This document shows, piece after piece, positions 33,104-41,183 of a stretch of DNA of 64,000 nucleotides. A program made the position numbers and the translations under genes. The stretch is from Clostridium cuniculi (GTDB taxonomy: Bacteria > Bacillota > Clostridia > Clostridiales > Clostridiaceae). The stretch lies in NCBI RefSeq assembly GCF_004353185.1, contig NZ_SMUS01000018.1:1-64000 (forward strand), in the 5' to 3' direction. The notes below the pieces were generated by a model. That model did no database searches and was not told the origin of the DNA. It saw only the letters and a program-made list of their open reading frames with translations. The first letter of the stretch is position 1. Every line of letters starts with the position of its first letter.

Positions 33104-33418
33104 TTATTCTAATATACCATTGTATCCTAAAATACCTTGGCCCAAATTATATAATTTAGTAAAACCTTCTTCTTCTAGCATTTCACATGCTAATGCACTC
33201 TTATGTCCAGCTTTGCAATAAACTAAAATAGGCTTATCTTTATTTTCTTTTAAATCTTCAATTTCCCACTCTAGCTCCTCAACAGGAATATTTATTGCAT
33301 TTGGTATTTTATTTTCCTTAAATTCACTATATCTTCTAACATCTATAATCATTAGATCTTTACAATCTTTAATTAAATTTTCAGCTTGCACACTACTAAT
33401 TGATTTAAATGAACTCAT
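33104..33418 (-). CDS. Single-domain rhodanese-like sulfurtransferase
   Basis: 104 residues, one rhodanese domain. The active-site loop is Cys68-Lys-Ala-Gly-His-Lys-Ser, and the conserved Ile-Asp-Val-Arg and Ile-Pro-Asn-Ala-Ile-Asn-Ile-Pro motifs are present. It carries persulfide sulfur in the cytoplasm; acceptor unknown. AGAGGTG precedes the ATG. It is not close to the thiI/cysteine desulfurase pair. Confidence 0.9.
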   Translation of the reverse strand: MSSFKSISSVQAENLIKDCKDLMIIDVRRYSEFKENKIPNAINIPVEELEWEIEDLKENKDKPILVYCKAGHKSALACEMLEEEGFTKLYNLGQGILGYNGILE

Positions 33419-33485
33419 AACTACACCTCTTTTATCTTTACATTTAAATTAATTATAGTAATAATAACTATTATTTACAAGCAAT

Positions 33486-34031
33486 TTATTTCTTTATGGG
33501 CTTTATTGCATCTATAATAATTGAAACCATTCCTAAATTATTTTTAGAATTCCTAGTATCAAATCTATAACTTCTACATATTTTGCCCTTTGATTCATCC
33601 CATTCTCTATAATGAAAATCTCCTTGTTCATCACAATATTCTAAAAGTGTAACTTCAAAACCAGCACTCTCAAAGACATTCACTAATGTTTTGTAATCAT
33701 ATACGATTTTATGTGCACATGCTGGATGATCCTCATGTCCCGGTCCTCCAATTTTAATCATATTTTGATACCATTCATTTCTAAAGTTTTTATCAGGAAC
33801 TGCACATCTTACATATCCACCTGGCTTTAAAAATTTATAACAATTTTCTGCTGCCTTTAATCCTTCTTCATAGGTTAAATGTTCCCATACATGCTCCGCT
33901 AAAATTGCCTCTATCTCATTATCTTTTACAATATTTTCCCACTGCTCTATTGATAATAAATTAAGCTCATTCTCCTGAGTTGAAACCCATCCATCATATT
34001 TTACTTTTCCTGCTCCTACGATTATTCTCAT
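33486..34031 (-). CDS. Class I SAM-dependent methyltransferase-like protein
   Basis: 181 residues. The core Ala-Glu-His-Val-Trp-Glu-His-Leu and Phe-Leu-Lys-Pro-Gly-Gly-Tyr-Val-Arg-Cys-Ala-Val-Pro-Asp form the family motif of COG4627-type predicted methyltransferases. The N-terminal glycine loop is reduced to Gly-Ala-Gly, which is usual for this group. Substrate unknown. ATG 34031 has GGGGGA 8 bases upstream; an ATG three codons earlier touches that site and is less likely. Confidence 0.8.
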   Translation of the reverse strand: MRIIVGAGKVKYDGWVSTQENELNLLSIEQWENIVKDNEIEAILAEHVWEHLTYEEGLKAAENCYKFLKPGGYVRCAVPDKNFRNEWYQNMIKIGGPGHEDHPACAHKIVYDYKTLVNVFESAGFEVTLLEYCDEQGDFHYREWDESKGKICRSYRFDTRNSKNNLGMVSIIIDAIKPIKK

Positions 34032-34224
34032 AATACTCATCCCCCTAATACTTTTATAAAAAATGTGTAATTATATAATTTTCAACGAGCACCTTTATGC
34101 AAATAATTTAAATTTTATTATTATATTGAATAATATATATTTTATACCATTTTTATCCTTTAAGTAAATATTTTTAATTTTTTCATAAAAATAATCATAA
34201 TATATATTAATTTATTAAAATTAT

Positions 34225-34746
34225 TTAGCAATTTAATACTTCAAAATTTATGGTTGTTCCTAAAAGTATTAAAAGTATTGCAATAAGTCTTTTATAACTA
34301 TCTCTAATTTCTTCTTCACTTCTATTTTGTCCAGTTTGTGATAAAGCTGTTTTATAGTTATCAAATAAAATTCCTGTAAAAATTGCTGTTACAAATAAAA
34401 ATATTACATTAGTTCCTTTAGGTACTTCAGTTAAATCTTGCAACGTATCTGCATAGTTCGTAGAGTTTAATTGATCTGTTATTTTTACTTTTTGCCATTC
34501 AAGATATAGTATATTAAGTATAGAGGCATATATAATTAAACTAATTCCAAACTCCGACAAATTAGTAATTTCTATCTGCTTAATTAACTGATTTTTTTCC
34601 TCCTCTGTAATAGTTGAATTATTATCTGGGTTTGAATTACTTTTAGTATCATCATTAGTACTATTTTTTTTATTCTTACTTTTACATCTCTTCATATATC
34701 TAAATTTAAAATTACTCGTCAATACATGATATTCAAATGAAAACAT
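34225..34746 (-). CDS. Unknown two-TM protein with Asn/Ser-rich N-terminus
   Basis: Up to 173 residues. A basic, Asn/Ser-rich start (Lys-Arg-Cys-Lys-Ser-Lys-Asn-Lys-Lys) is followed by a soluble helix and hydrophobic segments near residues 67-85, 110-125 and 148-165. I recognise no family. No convincing ribosome binding site precedes either ATG 34746 or ATG 34695, so the start is open. A TTGACG at 34722-34717 lies inside the longer version. Confidence 0.5.
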   Translation of the reverse strand: MFSFEYHVLTSNFKFRYMKRCKSKNKKNSTNDDTKSNSNPDNNSTITEEEKNQLIKQIEITNLSEFGISLIIYASILNILYLEWQKVKITDQLNSTNYADTLQDLTEVPKGTNVIFLFVTAIFTGILFDNYKTALSQTGQNRSEEEIRDSYKRLIAILLILLGTTINFEVLNC

Positions 34747-34907
34747 ACAGTTACATATATGCTACTTTTATGTTCTTCTTAGTAATTTAATATATTTTAT
34801 CTAAAAATTGAAATATATCATATATTCTCTTCAATCACTTTTTATACCCTAATTTTTCCCATTATAATATCATTATAAATTTGTTTTTTCTTAATAAATT
34901 TATCATT

Positions 34908-34944
34908 TTGGAATTGATTCCAATATTTTTTTGATAAATTATCA
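34908..34944. promoter_or_regulatory. Two adjacent palindromes, candidate operator
   Basis: TTGGAATTGATTCCAA (34908-34923; 7-bp arms) and TGATAAATTATCA (34932-34944; 6-bp arms) lie in tandem just upstream of the promoter at 34954-34982. Their centres are 22 bases apart, about two helical turns. This is the arrangement expected of a regulator binding above the -35. Confidence 0.5.
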
Positions 34945-34953
34945 TTTTTATCG

Positions 34954-34982
34954 TTGTAAATATTTTACACAAAGCGTATAAT
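34954..34982 (+). promoter_or_regulatory. Promoter of the 100-residue gene
   Basis: TTGTAA (34954-34959) and consensus TATAAT (34977-34982) are separated by 17 bases, 36 bases before the ATG. Confidence 0.7.
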
Positions 34983-35017
34983 ATTATTACTTAAGGAAAT
35001 TTTTAGGAGGTTTTTTT

Positions 35018-35320
35018 ATGGAAGATAATTCTAACAACGTAAAAGATTCATTTCAAATTTTTTTAGCTGAAAGAAATATACCAGATCCAGATGAAATGTT
35101 AGGTAAAGCTTTAAAATATTTAAAAGATAGAGGCCAAAAAGTTTCATTTAAAGGCTTTGATATAAATAATACAGCAATTGTTGAAATAGATAATGTACTA
35201 TATAGTTTTGATAAATGCTTTGGTCTTTGGCAATCAGCTAAATTTACTAAACTTCAAGGTGCTCTTTCAGACCATCTTATAACTAGTAAAAAATCCAAAA
35301 TAGAAAGTTTTTACTCTTAA
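35018..35320 (+). CDS. Unknown 100-residue cytoplasmic protein
   Basis: I do not recognise the family. The product is soluble and helical at the N-terminus (Phe-Gln-Ile-Phe-Leu-Ala-Glu-Arg-Asn-Ile-Pro-Asp-Pro). It has a beta-rich middle (Lys-Val-Ser-Phe-Lys-Gly-Phe-Asp-Ile) and a Phe-Gly-Leu-Trp-Gln-Ser-Ala-Lys-Phe segment. One Cys. AGGAGG lies 7 bases before the ATG. It has its own promoter preceded by two palindromes and its own terminator, so it is regulated alone. It converges on the hydrogenase operon. Confidence 0.7.
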   Translation: MEDNSNNVKDSFQIFLAERNIPDPDEMLGKALKYLKDRGQKVSFKGFDINNTAIVEIDNVLYSFDKCFGLWQSAKFTKLQGALSDHLITSKKSKIESFYS

Positions 35321-35330
35321 ACATATAGTT

Positions 35331-35355
35331 AAAGCGCACATTAGGTGCGCCTTTA
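35331..35355. terminator. Terminator between the unknown gene and the hydrogenase operon
   Basis: GCGCAC (35334-35339) pairs with GTGCGC (35345-35350), flanked by A and T runs. It can act on both strands; the T-runs are short. Confidence 0.65.
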
Positions 35356-35370
35356 TATTTTATCTTATAA

Positions 35371-35823
35371 TTATTTCTTTTTAACTTCTTCTTTATTTGC
35401 CACAGCTTCTTTCTGTTTTATTGTTTCTTTGGTCTTAGATGATGGCTTTGGAGGTAACTTTTTAATAAAACTCCCACCAACATTTAATTCTTCCTTATTT
35501 TCCGAAATCATAAGAACTTCATCTGTTAATGTTATTGCCTTTTTAGGGCAAAAGTCTTTACATAATCCACAGAATGTACATGAAGTTAAATCAAAATTCA
35601 TTTTTATCTCTTGTCCACCTTCTAATTGCTTTATCTCTTTCGTTATTGCCTCACCTGCACATACTCTAATACATATCCCACATCCAATACATGCATCTGA
35701 ATCAAAGGAAAGCTTTCCTCTATAATTTTCAACTCCTTTTACTTCATCAATTGGTTTTTCATCTGTTAGTACCGGCTTGAATATATTAGAGATTCCTTCT
35801 AAAAAGTAAGGAAGTTTAAACAT
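35371..35823 (-). CDS. mbhN: Mbh hydrogenase 2x[4Fe-4S] subunit (MbhN/NuoI-like)
   Basis: 150 residues. Two four-Cys clusters, Cys-Ile-Gly-Cys-Gly-Ile-Cys ... Cys and Cys-Thr-Phe-Cys-Gly-Leu-Cys ... Cys-Pro, carry two [4Fe-4S] centres that pass electrons from ferredoxin to the small subunit. The C-terminus is a Lys/Glu-rich tail. ATG 35823 has GGAGG 9 bases upstream; an earlier ATG abuts that site. It overlaps the small-subunit gene by 8 bases and is the last gene of the operon. Confidence 0.88.
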   Translation of the reverse strand: MFKLPYFLEGISNIFKPVLTDEKPIDEVKGVENYRGKLSFDSDACIGCGICIRVCAGEAITKEIKQLEGGQEIKMNFDLTSCTFCGLCKDFCPKKAITLTDEVLMISENKEELNVGGSFIKKLPPKPSSKTKETIKQKEAVANKEEVKKK

Positions 35824-36259
35824 AATTTTCATCCTCCCTCTTTTTGTTTAGTATTTCGACAGCTTCTAATATTCCCTTTGCTATAGCCTCTGGTTTTGGT
35901 GCACAACCTGCCACTGTTACATCAACCTTTGTCCATTTATCTAAAGGTCCATCCACAGAATAACTTCCCTTAAAAACATTACAAGATGCTGGACATGAGC
36001 CTATAGATACAACAACCTTTGGTTCTGGAACCTGAGATAATACCCTTAACATTCTATCTCTTGATTGCACTGTTACAGGTCCTGTTACAACAACTATATC
36101 TGCATGTCTTGGTGAACCAGCAAATTTAACGCCAAACCTTTCAATATCGTATCTAGGTCCAAGTAATGCTAAAAGTTCAATATCACATCCATTACAAGAT
36201 CCTGTATTTACATGATATATCCAAGGAGATCTTTTTCTTCCCTTTTCAATTATTGACAT
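35816..36259 (-). CDS. mbhJ: Mbh [NiFe]-hydrogenase small subunit (MbhJ/NuoB-like)
   Basis: 147 residues. Cys22-x-x-Cys25, Cys89 and Cys119 (in Ala-Gly-Cys-Ala-Pro) ligate the proximal [4Fe-4S] cluster next to the nickel site; Cys93 is an extra Cys. The motif Thr-Gly-Ser-Cys-Asn-Gly-Cys-Asp-Ile-Glu is diagnostic of NuoB/group 4 small subunits. No signal peptide, so the complex faces the cytoplasm. It sits 12 bases after the NuoH-like gene and overlaps the [4Fe-4S] gene. Confidence 0.93.
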   Translation of the reverse strand: MSIIEKGRKRSPWIYHVNTGSCNGCDIELLALLGPRYDIERFGVKFAGSPRHADIVVVTGPVTVQSRDRMLRVLSQVPEPKVVVSIGSCPASCNVFKGSYSVDGPLDKWTKVDVTVAGCAPKPEAIAKGILEAVEILNKKREDENYV

Positions 36260-36271
36260 TTATATACCTCC

Positions 36272-37249
36272 CTATAGATTCAAGCTTACTAAAACATAAC
36301 TTAATAAAGATAAAACCGTTGGTATTGTCCAATAGAACTTAAACATTTGATTAGTTTTATATCTTCCCATAAGCCCTCTAACTACTGATAAAAACAATAT
36401 AGCTATAACTATTACCAAAACTAGTAATATTAATGTATTAATTAATAAATCAATTCCTATATTCCCTGTAGTTACACCTATTCCACCTAAAAATAACACT
36501 ACAAATAATGCAGTCATAACATAAACCTTTATATCATGGGTAAGCTTAAATAATCCCAAATATAAGCCACTATATTCAGCTAATGGACCTTCACAAATTT
36601 CTGTTTCAGCTTCTGCTACATCAAAAGGTGATATTCCAATTTTAGCTGGCAATATCATTAAAAAAGCAATTGCAGCTGGAAGTAAAGATATGGTAAATAG
36701 AAAACTTCCATTTCCTTGTTGCGCACTAGCTATAGATGATAAAGAATAGGTTGTTCCTTCTCCTAATAGCATTCCAGCTTTTTTACAAACAGCAAGTAAT
36801 GATGTTATTAAAGGTAATTCATAGGCAACCATTGCCACAACCTCTCTTGATACACCAATTGATGCAAATGGTGATCCTGATGCCATACCTCCAACTATCA
36901 TTGCCACTGCTGGTATAATTAATAAGTAAATTATTACAACTATATCAGCTGTACCACCAAAAAATAAACAATTATATATAGGAAGTAATACTGGTATTAT
37001 ACAAATACTAACTAATGCTATTATTGGTGCTAAAATAAATAACCTTTCATTTGCATTCCTTGGAACTATAGTATCTTTTCCTAAAAGTTTTACAAAATCA
37101 TAAAATGGTTGTGTAATTTTAGGTCCTCTTCTTCGTTGCATTCTAGCTACTATCTTTCTATCTAGACCTGATAAAAATAATCCCATAATCACTGTAAAAA
37201 CAAAACCTGGGAATATAATTAAATATATTAACTTACTTAAATACTCCAT
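36272..37249 (-). CDS. mbhM: Mbh membrane anchor, NuoH-like (MbhM)
   Basis: 325 residues, eight membrane segments. The quinone-site-like region of complex I is replaced by the hydrogenase form: Arg-Arg-Arg-Gly-Pro-Lys-Ile-Thr-Gln-Pro-Phe-Tyr-Asp near residue 40. The acidic loop Phe-Asp-Val-Ala-Glu-Ala-Glu-Thr-Glu is conserved. It anchors the hydrogenase module and links it to the ion channel. ATG 37249 has GGAGGAGGG upstream; an earlier in-frame start would overlap the previous gene by over 50 bases. Confidence 0.92.
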   Translation of the reverse strand: MEYLSKLIYLIIFPGFVFTVIMGLFLSGLDRKIVARMQRRRGPKITQPFYDFVKLLGKDTIVPRNANERLFILAPIIALVSICIIPVLLPIYNCLFFGGTADIVVIIYLLIIPAVAMIVGGMASGSPFASIGVSREVVAMVAYELPLITSLLAVCKKAGMLLGEGTTYSLSSIASAQQGNGSFLFTISLLPAAIAFLMILPAKIGISPFDVAEAETEICEGPLAEYSGLYLGLFKLTHDIKVYVMTALFVVLFLGGIGVTTGNIGIDLLINTLILLVLVIVIAILFLSVVRGLMGRYKTNQMFKFYWTIPTVLSLLSYVLVSLNL

Positions 37250-37260
37250 ATTCCCTCCTC

Positions 37261-39270
37261 CTATAAAAATATAATTGTAATCACAGATACTATTACTAAA
37301 GTTGCTACTATCCATAAAGAATAATCATTAACACTACCATTATGAGCCTTTTGTATGCTATTAAAATATCCCCTTAATTGATACTTCATTCCCCAGAATA
37401 AATCATTAGCACCAACTTTTACTTCTTCCCCTTGCTCTCCTCCCACATAAATATCATATTTACATGCTGAATCTAAAGGGGCTTCTGAATAATTTACACT
37501 ATTAATTCTATGCTTTTCATATTTTTTAAATATACTCATATCAAATTCATTATCTGATTTTTCATGTATTTCTTCTCCTAAATTATTACCTTTGAAAATA
37601 ACAAATACTAAAATAGCAAGTAATAATATTACAAAAAGTATTAGAAAATTAGTTGGATTATATATACCTTTTGTTAAGAATTCAATATTATTAATACCAT
37701 CAAAAGCAAATAGTGAATCATAAGTATTTCCTAATGCTGAAGATACATACCCTGTCAAATCATATACACTTTTAATTACTGGAATTAATATCTTGTTAAC
37801 TATTACCTTTGGGAATAGCCCAAATATAACTATACCTAAAGCTAACACTCCCATTGGAATTTTCATTGATGTTGGAACATCTTCTATATTTTTATGTTCT
37901 TTATTTATAGGTCCAAAAAACACAGAATGTCCCACCTTTATAAATGATGCTAAAGTAAGTGCAGAAACCACAACAGCTATTATAGATACTATTCCCAATG
38001 AACCTGTAAATCCTGCTTCATATATCATCCATTTTGATGCAAAACCATTAAATGGCGGAATTCCGCTAATTCCTGCAGCTCCAAATAAGAACATTGCCAT
38101 AGTAAATGGCATTCTTTTTCCTAGACCTGAAACTGACTCTAAATCTGTAGTTCCAGTAGTATAAAGTATAGCTCCTGCAGTTAAGAACAATAATCCTTTA
38201 AATATAGCATGATTAATCATATGATAAGTTCCACCAGTCATTGCTAAAACACTTACTTCTCCAGTTTCTATTATTGCAATACCAAGAGCCGTTATAATAT
38301 ATCCAATTTGAGAAACTGAGTGAAATGCTAATAGCCTCTTAAAATCATGTTGTAACAATGCCATAGATACTCCAATTACCATTGTTATAACACCCCAAAC
38401 TAATATTAAATATCCTACTGGCTTATTAGATGCTAGTCCAAAAATCATAAAGACTAATCTTATAATTGCATATATTCCAGTTTTACTCATTACTCCTGAA
38501 AGTATCATTGAAATTGATGATGGTGCAGCCATATGTGCATCTGTTGGCCATGTATGACATGGAACCATAAATGCTTTAACTGCATATCCAACCATCATAA
38601 GTGAAAATGCTACTATTAATGTTGGTGTCATAGATTCCATAGCTTTTATAACTACTGCTATATCTGCTAAATTTAATGTCTTTGTTTCACTATATATTAA
38701 GCAAGTTCCTAATAAAATCAATGATGAGCCTAAAGATCCTGTTACTATATATTTAAATGCTGCTTCTACTGATTTATCCTTATAATTTCTAAATGCAGTC
38801 AATGCAATTGCTGCAAATGTCATTATTTCAAGCATTACATACATATTAAATAAATCACCAGTAAATACAAAACCTATCATACTTGATGTTAATAGCAAAA
38901 ATAATACATAATACTTCTCTAATCCATTATCATGACTCATATATTTTAAAGAATAAATTACTGATAAAAGTGATGCTCCTGTAATTATTAAAGCTAAAAA
39001 CATCCCTAATGAGTCTATTTGAAGTCCAATCCCAAAAGCCTTGCCACCTATTGGACTCCAATTTCCCATCCAACTTACTATAATTTCTCCATTAATTAAA
39101 ATTGGCTTAATTAATAATATTACACACAAAAAGGATACTGCTGTTGCAATAACTGCAAGTGCTCTCTTTATCTTTATATATTTGTCCTTAAATAATCCAA
39201 GTACAAATGCTAAAATGAATGGAGTCATTATTGCTATTATTGGAAGATTATTAATAAATTTTATACTCAT
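37261..39270 (-). CDS. mbhH: Antiporter-like subunit MbhH fused to MbhI-like C-terminus
   Basis: 669 residues. Residues 1-510 form a fourteen-helix antiporter subunit of the NuoM/N/MrpD type, with the ion-path Lys/Glu motifs (Met-Leu-Glu-Ile-Met; Pro-Cys-His-Thr-Trp-Pro-Thr-Asp-Ala-His). Residues about 535-669 add a membrane helix, a soluble stretch with Tyr-Val-Gly-Gly-Glu and a final membrane helix, the layout of MbhI, which is a separate small gene in archaeal Mbh operons. No separate mbhI gene is present. It overlaps the MrpC-like gene by 4 bases. Moves Na+ or H+. Confidence 0.88.
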   Translation of the reverse strand: MSIKFINNLPIIAIMTPFILAFVLGLFKDKYIKIKRALAVIATAVSFLCVILLIKPILINGEIIVSWMGNWSPIGGKAFGIGLQIDSLGMFLALIITGASLLSVIYSLKYMSHDNGLEKYYVLFLLLTSSMIGFVFTGDLFNMYVMLEIMTFAAIALTAFRNYKDKSVEAAFKYIVTGSLGSSLILLGTCLIYSETKTLNLADIAVVIKAMESMTPTLIVAFSLMMVGYAVKAFMVPCHTWPTDAHMAAPSSISMILSGVMSKTGIYAIIRLVFMIFGLASNKPVGYLILVWGVITMVIGVSMALLQHDFKRLLAFHSVSQIGYIITALGIAIIETGEVSVLAMTGGTYHMINHAIFKGLLFLTAGAILYTTGTTDLESVSGLGKRMPFTMAMFLFGAAGISGIPPFNGFASKWMIYEAGFTGSLGIVSIIAVVVSALTLASFIKVGHSVFFGPINKEHKNIEDVPTSMKIPMGVLALGIVIFGLFPKVIVNKILIPVIKSVYDLTGYVSSALGNTYDSLFAFDGINNIEFLTKGIYNPTNFLILFVILLLAILVFVIFKGNNLGEEIHEKSDNEFDMSIFKKYEKHRINSVNYSEAPLDSACKYDIYVGGEQGEEVKVGANDLFWGMKYQLRGYFNSIQKAHNGSVNDYSLWIVATLVIVSVITIIFL

Positions 39271-39602
39271 CCTCTAATCCTCCTTATATCATCACTTTCT
39301 ATACTGTTATAATGTTTTTGAATTTTAATTACGATAGATAATGCAAGTGCTGTAACGCATGCTCCAATTACTATAGATGTAAGAGTTAATGCTTGAGGAA
39401 TAGGATCTACAAAATAAGTACTATTATCAGTGAATATTGGTGCCGTACCATTAGTTCTAAATCCAATTGATATTAGCAATAAATTAATTCCTGAATCTAA
39501 AACTCCCATTCCAATAACTATCTTTATTAAGTTTTTCTTTAAAACAATTATTGCAAGTCCAATTACAATTAAAAGAAAAGCTCCAATATAATTAATTGTC
39601 AT
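39267..39602 (-). CDS. mnhC: Mrp subunit C / NuoK-like (MbhG)
   Basis: 111 residues, three membrane segments, with a conserved Asp in Gly-Val-Leu-Asp-Ser-Gly-Ile-Asn-Leu-Leu. The motif Pro-Ile-Pro-Gln-Ala-Leu-Thr-Leu-Thr-Ser-Ile-Val-Ile-Gly is diagnostic of the MrpC/NuoK family. Directly abuts the MrpB-like gene and overlaps the antiporter gene by 4 bases, so translation is coupled. Part of the cation-translocating arm. Confidence 0.93.
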   Translation of the reverse strand: MTINYIGAFLLIVIGLAIIVLKKNLIKIVIGMGVLDSGINLLLISIGFRTNGTAPIFTDNSTYFVDPIPQALTLTSIVIGACVTALALSIVIKIQKHYNSIESDDIRRIRG

Positions 39603-40043
39603 CTACTCTTCCCCCTTACTCTTTAAATTAGCTATCATAATTAATAATAAAAAGGAAATTCCTGCAAAAACTTTAAAACCTACAGCAAAATTCATTAAAA
39701 ATATACTTCCTGATGAAAATAAATCCCCTGGATTACCCTTTTCAAGAATATTTCCAAAAAAGACTCCTGAACCTACTAATCCTATAAATGCTAGTATTAT
39801 AAATCCTAACGCTCCAATATCCTCTGCAATTTTAAATGTATTTGCTGCTATTCCCTTATTTACCCCTTTAAATCCATATCCAATATAAATAATAGCTATG
39901 GCACCAGCTATTAAAACTCCTCCTTGGAACCCACCACCTGGTGATAAATGACCATGAATTATAATATATAATCCTAATGTAAGCAAAATCGGCAATACTA
40001 AATTTGTACAAGATATTAAAATAGAATCTCTTCTTTTTTTCAT
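39603..40043 (-). CDS. mnhB: Mrp subunit B (MbhF)
   Basis: 146 residues, four membrane segments. The family signature His-Gly-His-Leu-Ser-Pro-Gly-Gly-Gly-Phe-Gln-Gly-Gly is present at about residues 30-42. A component of the Mrp Na+/H+ antiporter arm. It abuts the next gene and is one base after MbhE. Confidence 0.95.
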   Translation of the reverse strand: MKKRRDSILISCTNLVLPILLTLGLYIIIHGHLSPGGGFQGGVLIAGAIAIIYIGYGFKGVNKGIAANTFKIAEDIGALGFIILAFIGLVGSGVFFGNILEKGNPGDLFSSGSIFLMNFAVGFKVFAGISFLLLIMIANLKSKGEE

Positions 40044-40044
40044 A

Positions 40045-40323
40045 TTATTTATCCTCCTTTGCTTTCTTTTCTGGTCTTAAAACTGCTGCAACTCCACAAA
40101 TTGCAGTAAATAATACTATAGATTCTCCCAAAGTATCATATCCTCTAAAATCAAATACTATTGCTGTAACTGAGTTTATTGCAGCTGTTTCTTTAATAGT
40201 CTCATTTATTATTATTTGAGATGCATCTCCAAAAACTTCTGGTTTTAAGCCCATTTTAAAACCTAAAAAAGTAAAGATTACAAGTAGTAAGAAAAGAATT
40301 AAGTAAGTTATCTTTTTTCTCAT
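40045..40323 (-). CDS. mbhE: MbhE (MrpA C-terminal-part-like)
   Basis: 92 residues, two membrane segments. The stretch Val-Thr-Ala-Ile-Val-Phe-Asp-Phe-Arg-Gly-Tyr-Asp-Thr-Leu-Gly-Glu is the hallmark of MbhE and of the MrpA C-terminus. Overlaps the MbhD gene by four bases. In Mrp antiporters this region is fused in MrpA; separate MbhD and MbhE genes match hydrogenase operons. Confidence 0.88.
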   Translation of the reverse strand: MRKKITYLILFLLLVIFTFLGFKMGLKPEVFGDASQIIINETIKETAAINSVTAIVFDFRGYDTLGESIVLFTAICGVAAVLRPEKKAKEDK

Positions 40324-40583
40324 TCCTCTTCCTCCTTAACCTTTTTTGCTTTAACTTTATTTAAAGTTATTATAAAGATTACTGGAGTTAATATAGCTCC
40401 CACGGCTGCCTCTGCCAAAGCAACATCTGGTGCTTTAAGTAATAAAAACTCTAAAGCTAAAAATCCTCCTAAAACAGCCATAGCAATAGTACATTGAAGT
40501 ATATCATCTAGGAAAAATACACAAAGTGCTGATGCAACTAATCCAACTATTATTAAAGTATTTAATACATCAAAACTACTCAT
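40320..40583 (-). CDS. mbhD: MbhD (DUF4040, MrpA-like fragment)
   Basis: 87 residues, three membrane segments, with Leu-Leu-Leu-Lys-Ala-Pro-Asp-Val-Ala-Leu-Ala-Glu-Ala-Ala-Val-Gly, the DUF4040/MbhD motif. The charged Lys/Glu tail is cytoplasmic. Overlaps MrpG by 8 bases and MbhE by 4. Confidence 0.9.
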   Translation of the reverse strand: MSSFDVLNTLIIVGLVASALCVFFLDDILQCTIAMAVLGGFLALEFLLLKAPDVALAEAAVGAILTPVIFIITLNKVKAKKVKEEEE

Positions 40584-40920
40584 TTATATCCCTCCCATAA
40601 TGATCAAATTTTGTTTTTTCATAAAGCCCAGCTTTAATTTTATATGCCGCTCTTGCCATGGCATGTGCACCTACAGGATTGCTTATAATTAAAAACACTA
40701 CAGTTATTAAAGCCTTTATCCCTAAGGAAGTATTACCAGTTCCAAAACCATATATACTACATGCTAATGATATTGGCATTGCCCCCATTGTTGCTATATT
40801 AGTTGCACTTTGAAGTCTACAGAATGTATCTGGCATTCTAATTACACCTACAACACCTGCAATAACAAAAAAAATACCTACTACAAGTAATATACAAACT
40901 ATTATCCCTAATATAGACAT
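40576..40920 (-). CDS. mnhG: Mrp subunit G (MbhC)
   Basis: 114 residues, three membrane segments. Residues Gly-Val-Ile-Arg-Met-Pro-Asp-Thr-Phe-Cys-Arg-Leu-Gln-Ser-Ala-Thr and Asn-Pro-Val-Gly-Ala-His are the MnhG signature. Shares one base with the MrpF stop. It belongs to the E-F-G block that forms the distal end of the cation arm. Confidence 0.95.
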   Translation of the reverse strand: MSILGIIVCILLVVGIFFVIAGVVGVIRMPDTFCRLQSATNIATMGAMPISLACSIYGFGTGNTSLGIKALITVVFLIISNPVGAHAMARAAYKIKAGLYEKTKFDHYGRDINE

Positions 40921-41183
40921 TACAATTCCCCCTCTAAATACTTAGAAATCAATACTGTTCCAATAAATCCTAGAAGAGTTACTATAAGTCCAAGATCTAA
41001 ATACATGGCTCTGTCTTCTACAGCTCCAAATAAAATCATAATTACACCTAAAATTATATCTATTGAATCTGCTGCTAAAACTCTATCTATTACGTTAGGT
41101 CCTTTAAATACCCTGTATAATAAAATCAATGCTAGGATGGCTAAAATTATTGCAACTATAGTAAATATAGAATTTATATTCAT
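40920..41183 (-). CDS. mnhF: Mrp subunit F (MbhB)
   Basis: 87 residues, three membrane segments. Arg-Val-Phe-Lys-Gly-Pro-Asn-Val-Ile-Asp-Arg-Val-Leu-Ala-Ala-Asp is the MnhF signature. Shares single-base overlaps with both neighbours (TAATG-type coupling). Confidence 0.95.
   Translation of the reverse strand: MNINSIFTIVAIILAILALILLYRVFKGPNVIDRVLAADSIDIILGVIMILFGAVEDRAMYLDLGLIVTLLGFIGTVLISKYLEGEL

Noticed and set aside
34225-34746. Promoter TTGACG (34722-34717) for the unknown two-TM gene
   Set aside because: Its -10 would overlap the only plausible internal ATG, leaving no leader. It is not consistent with either start and is kept only as a note.
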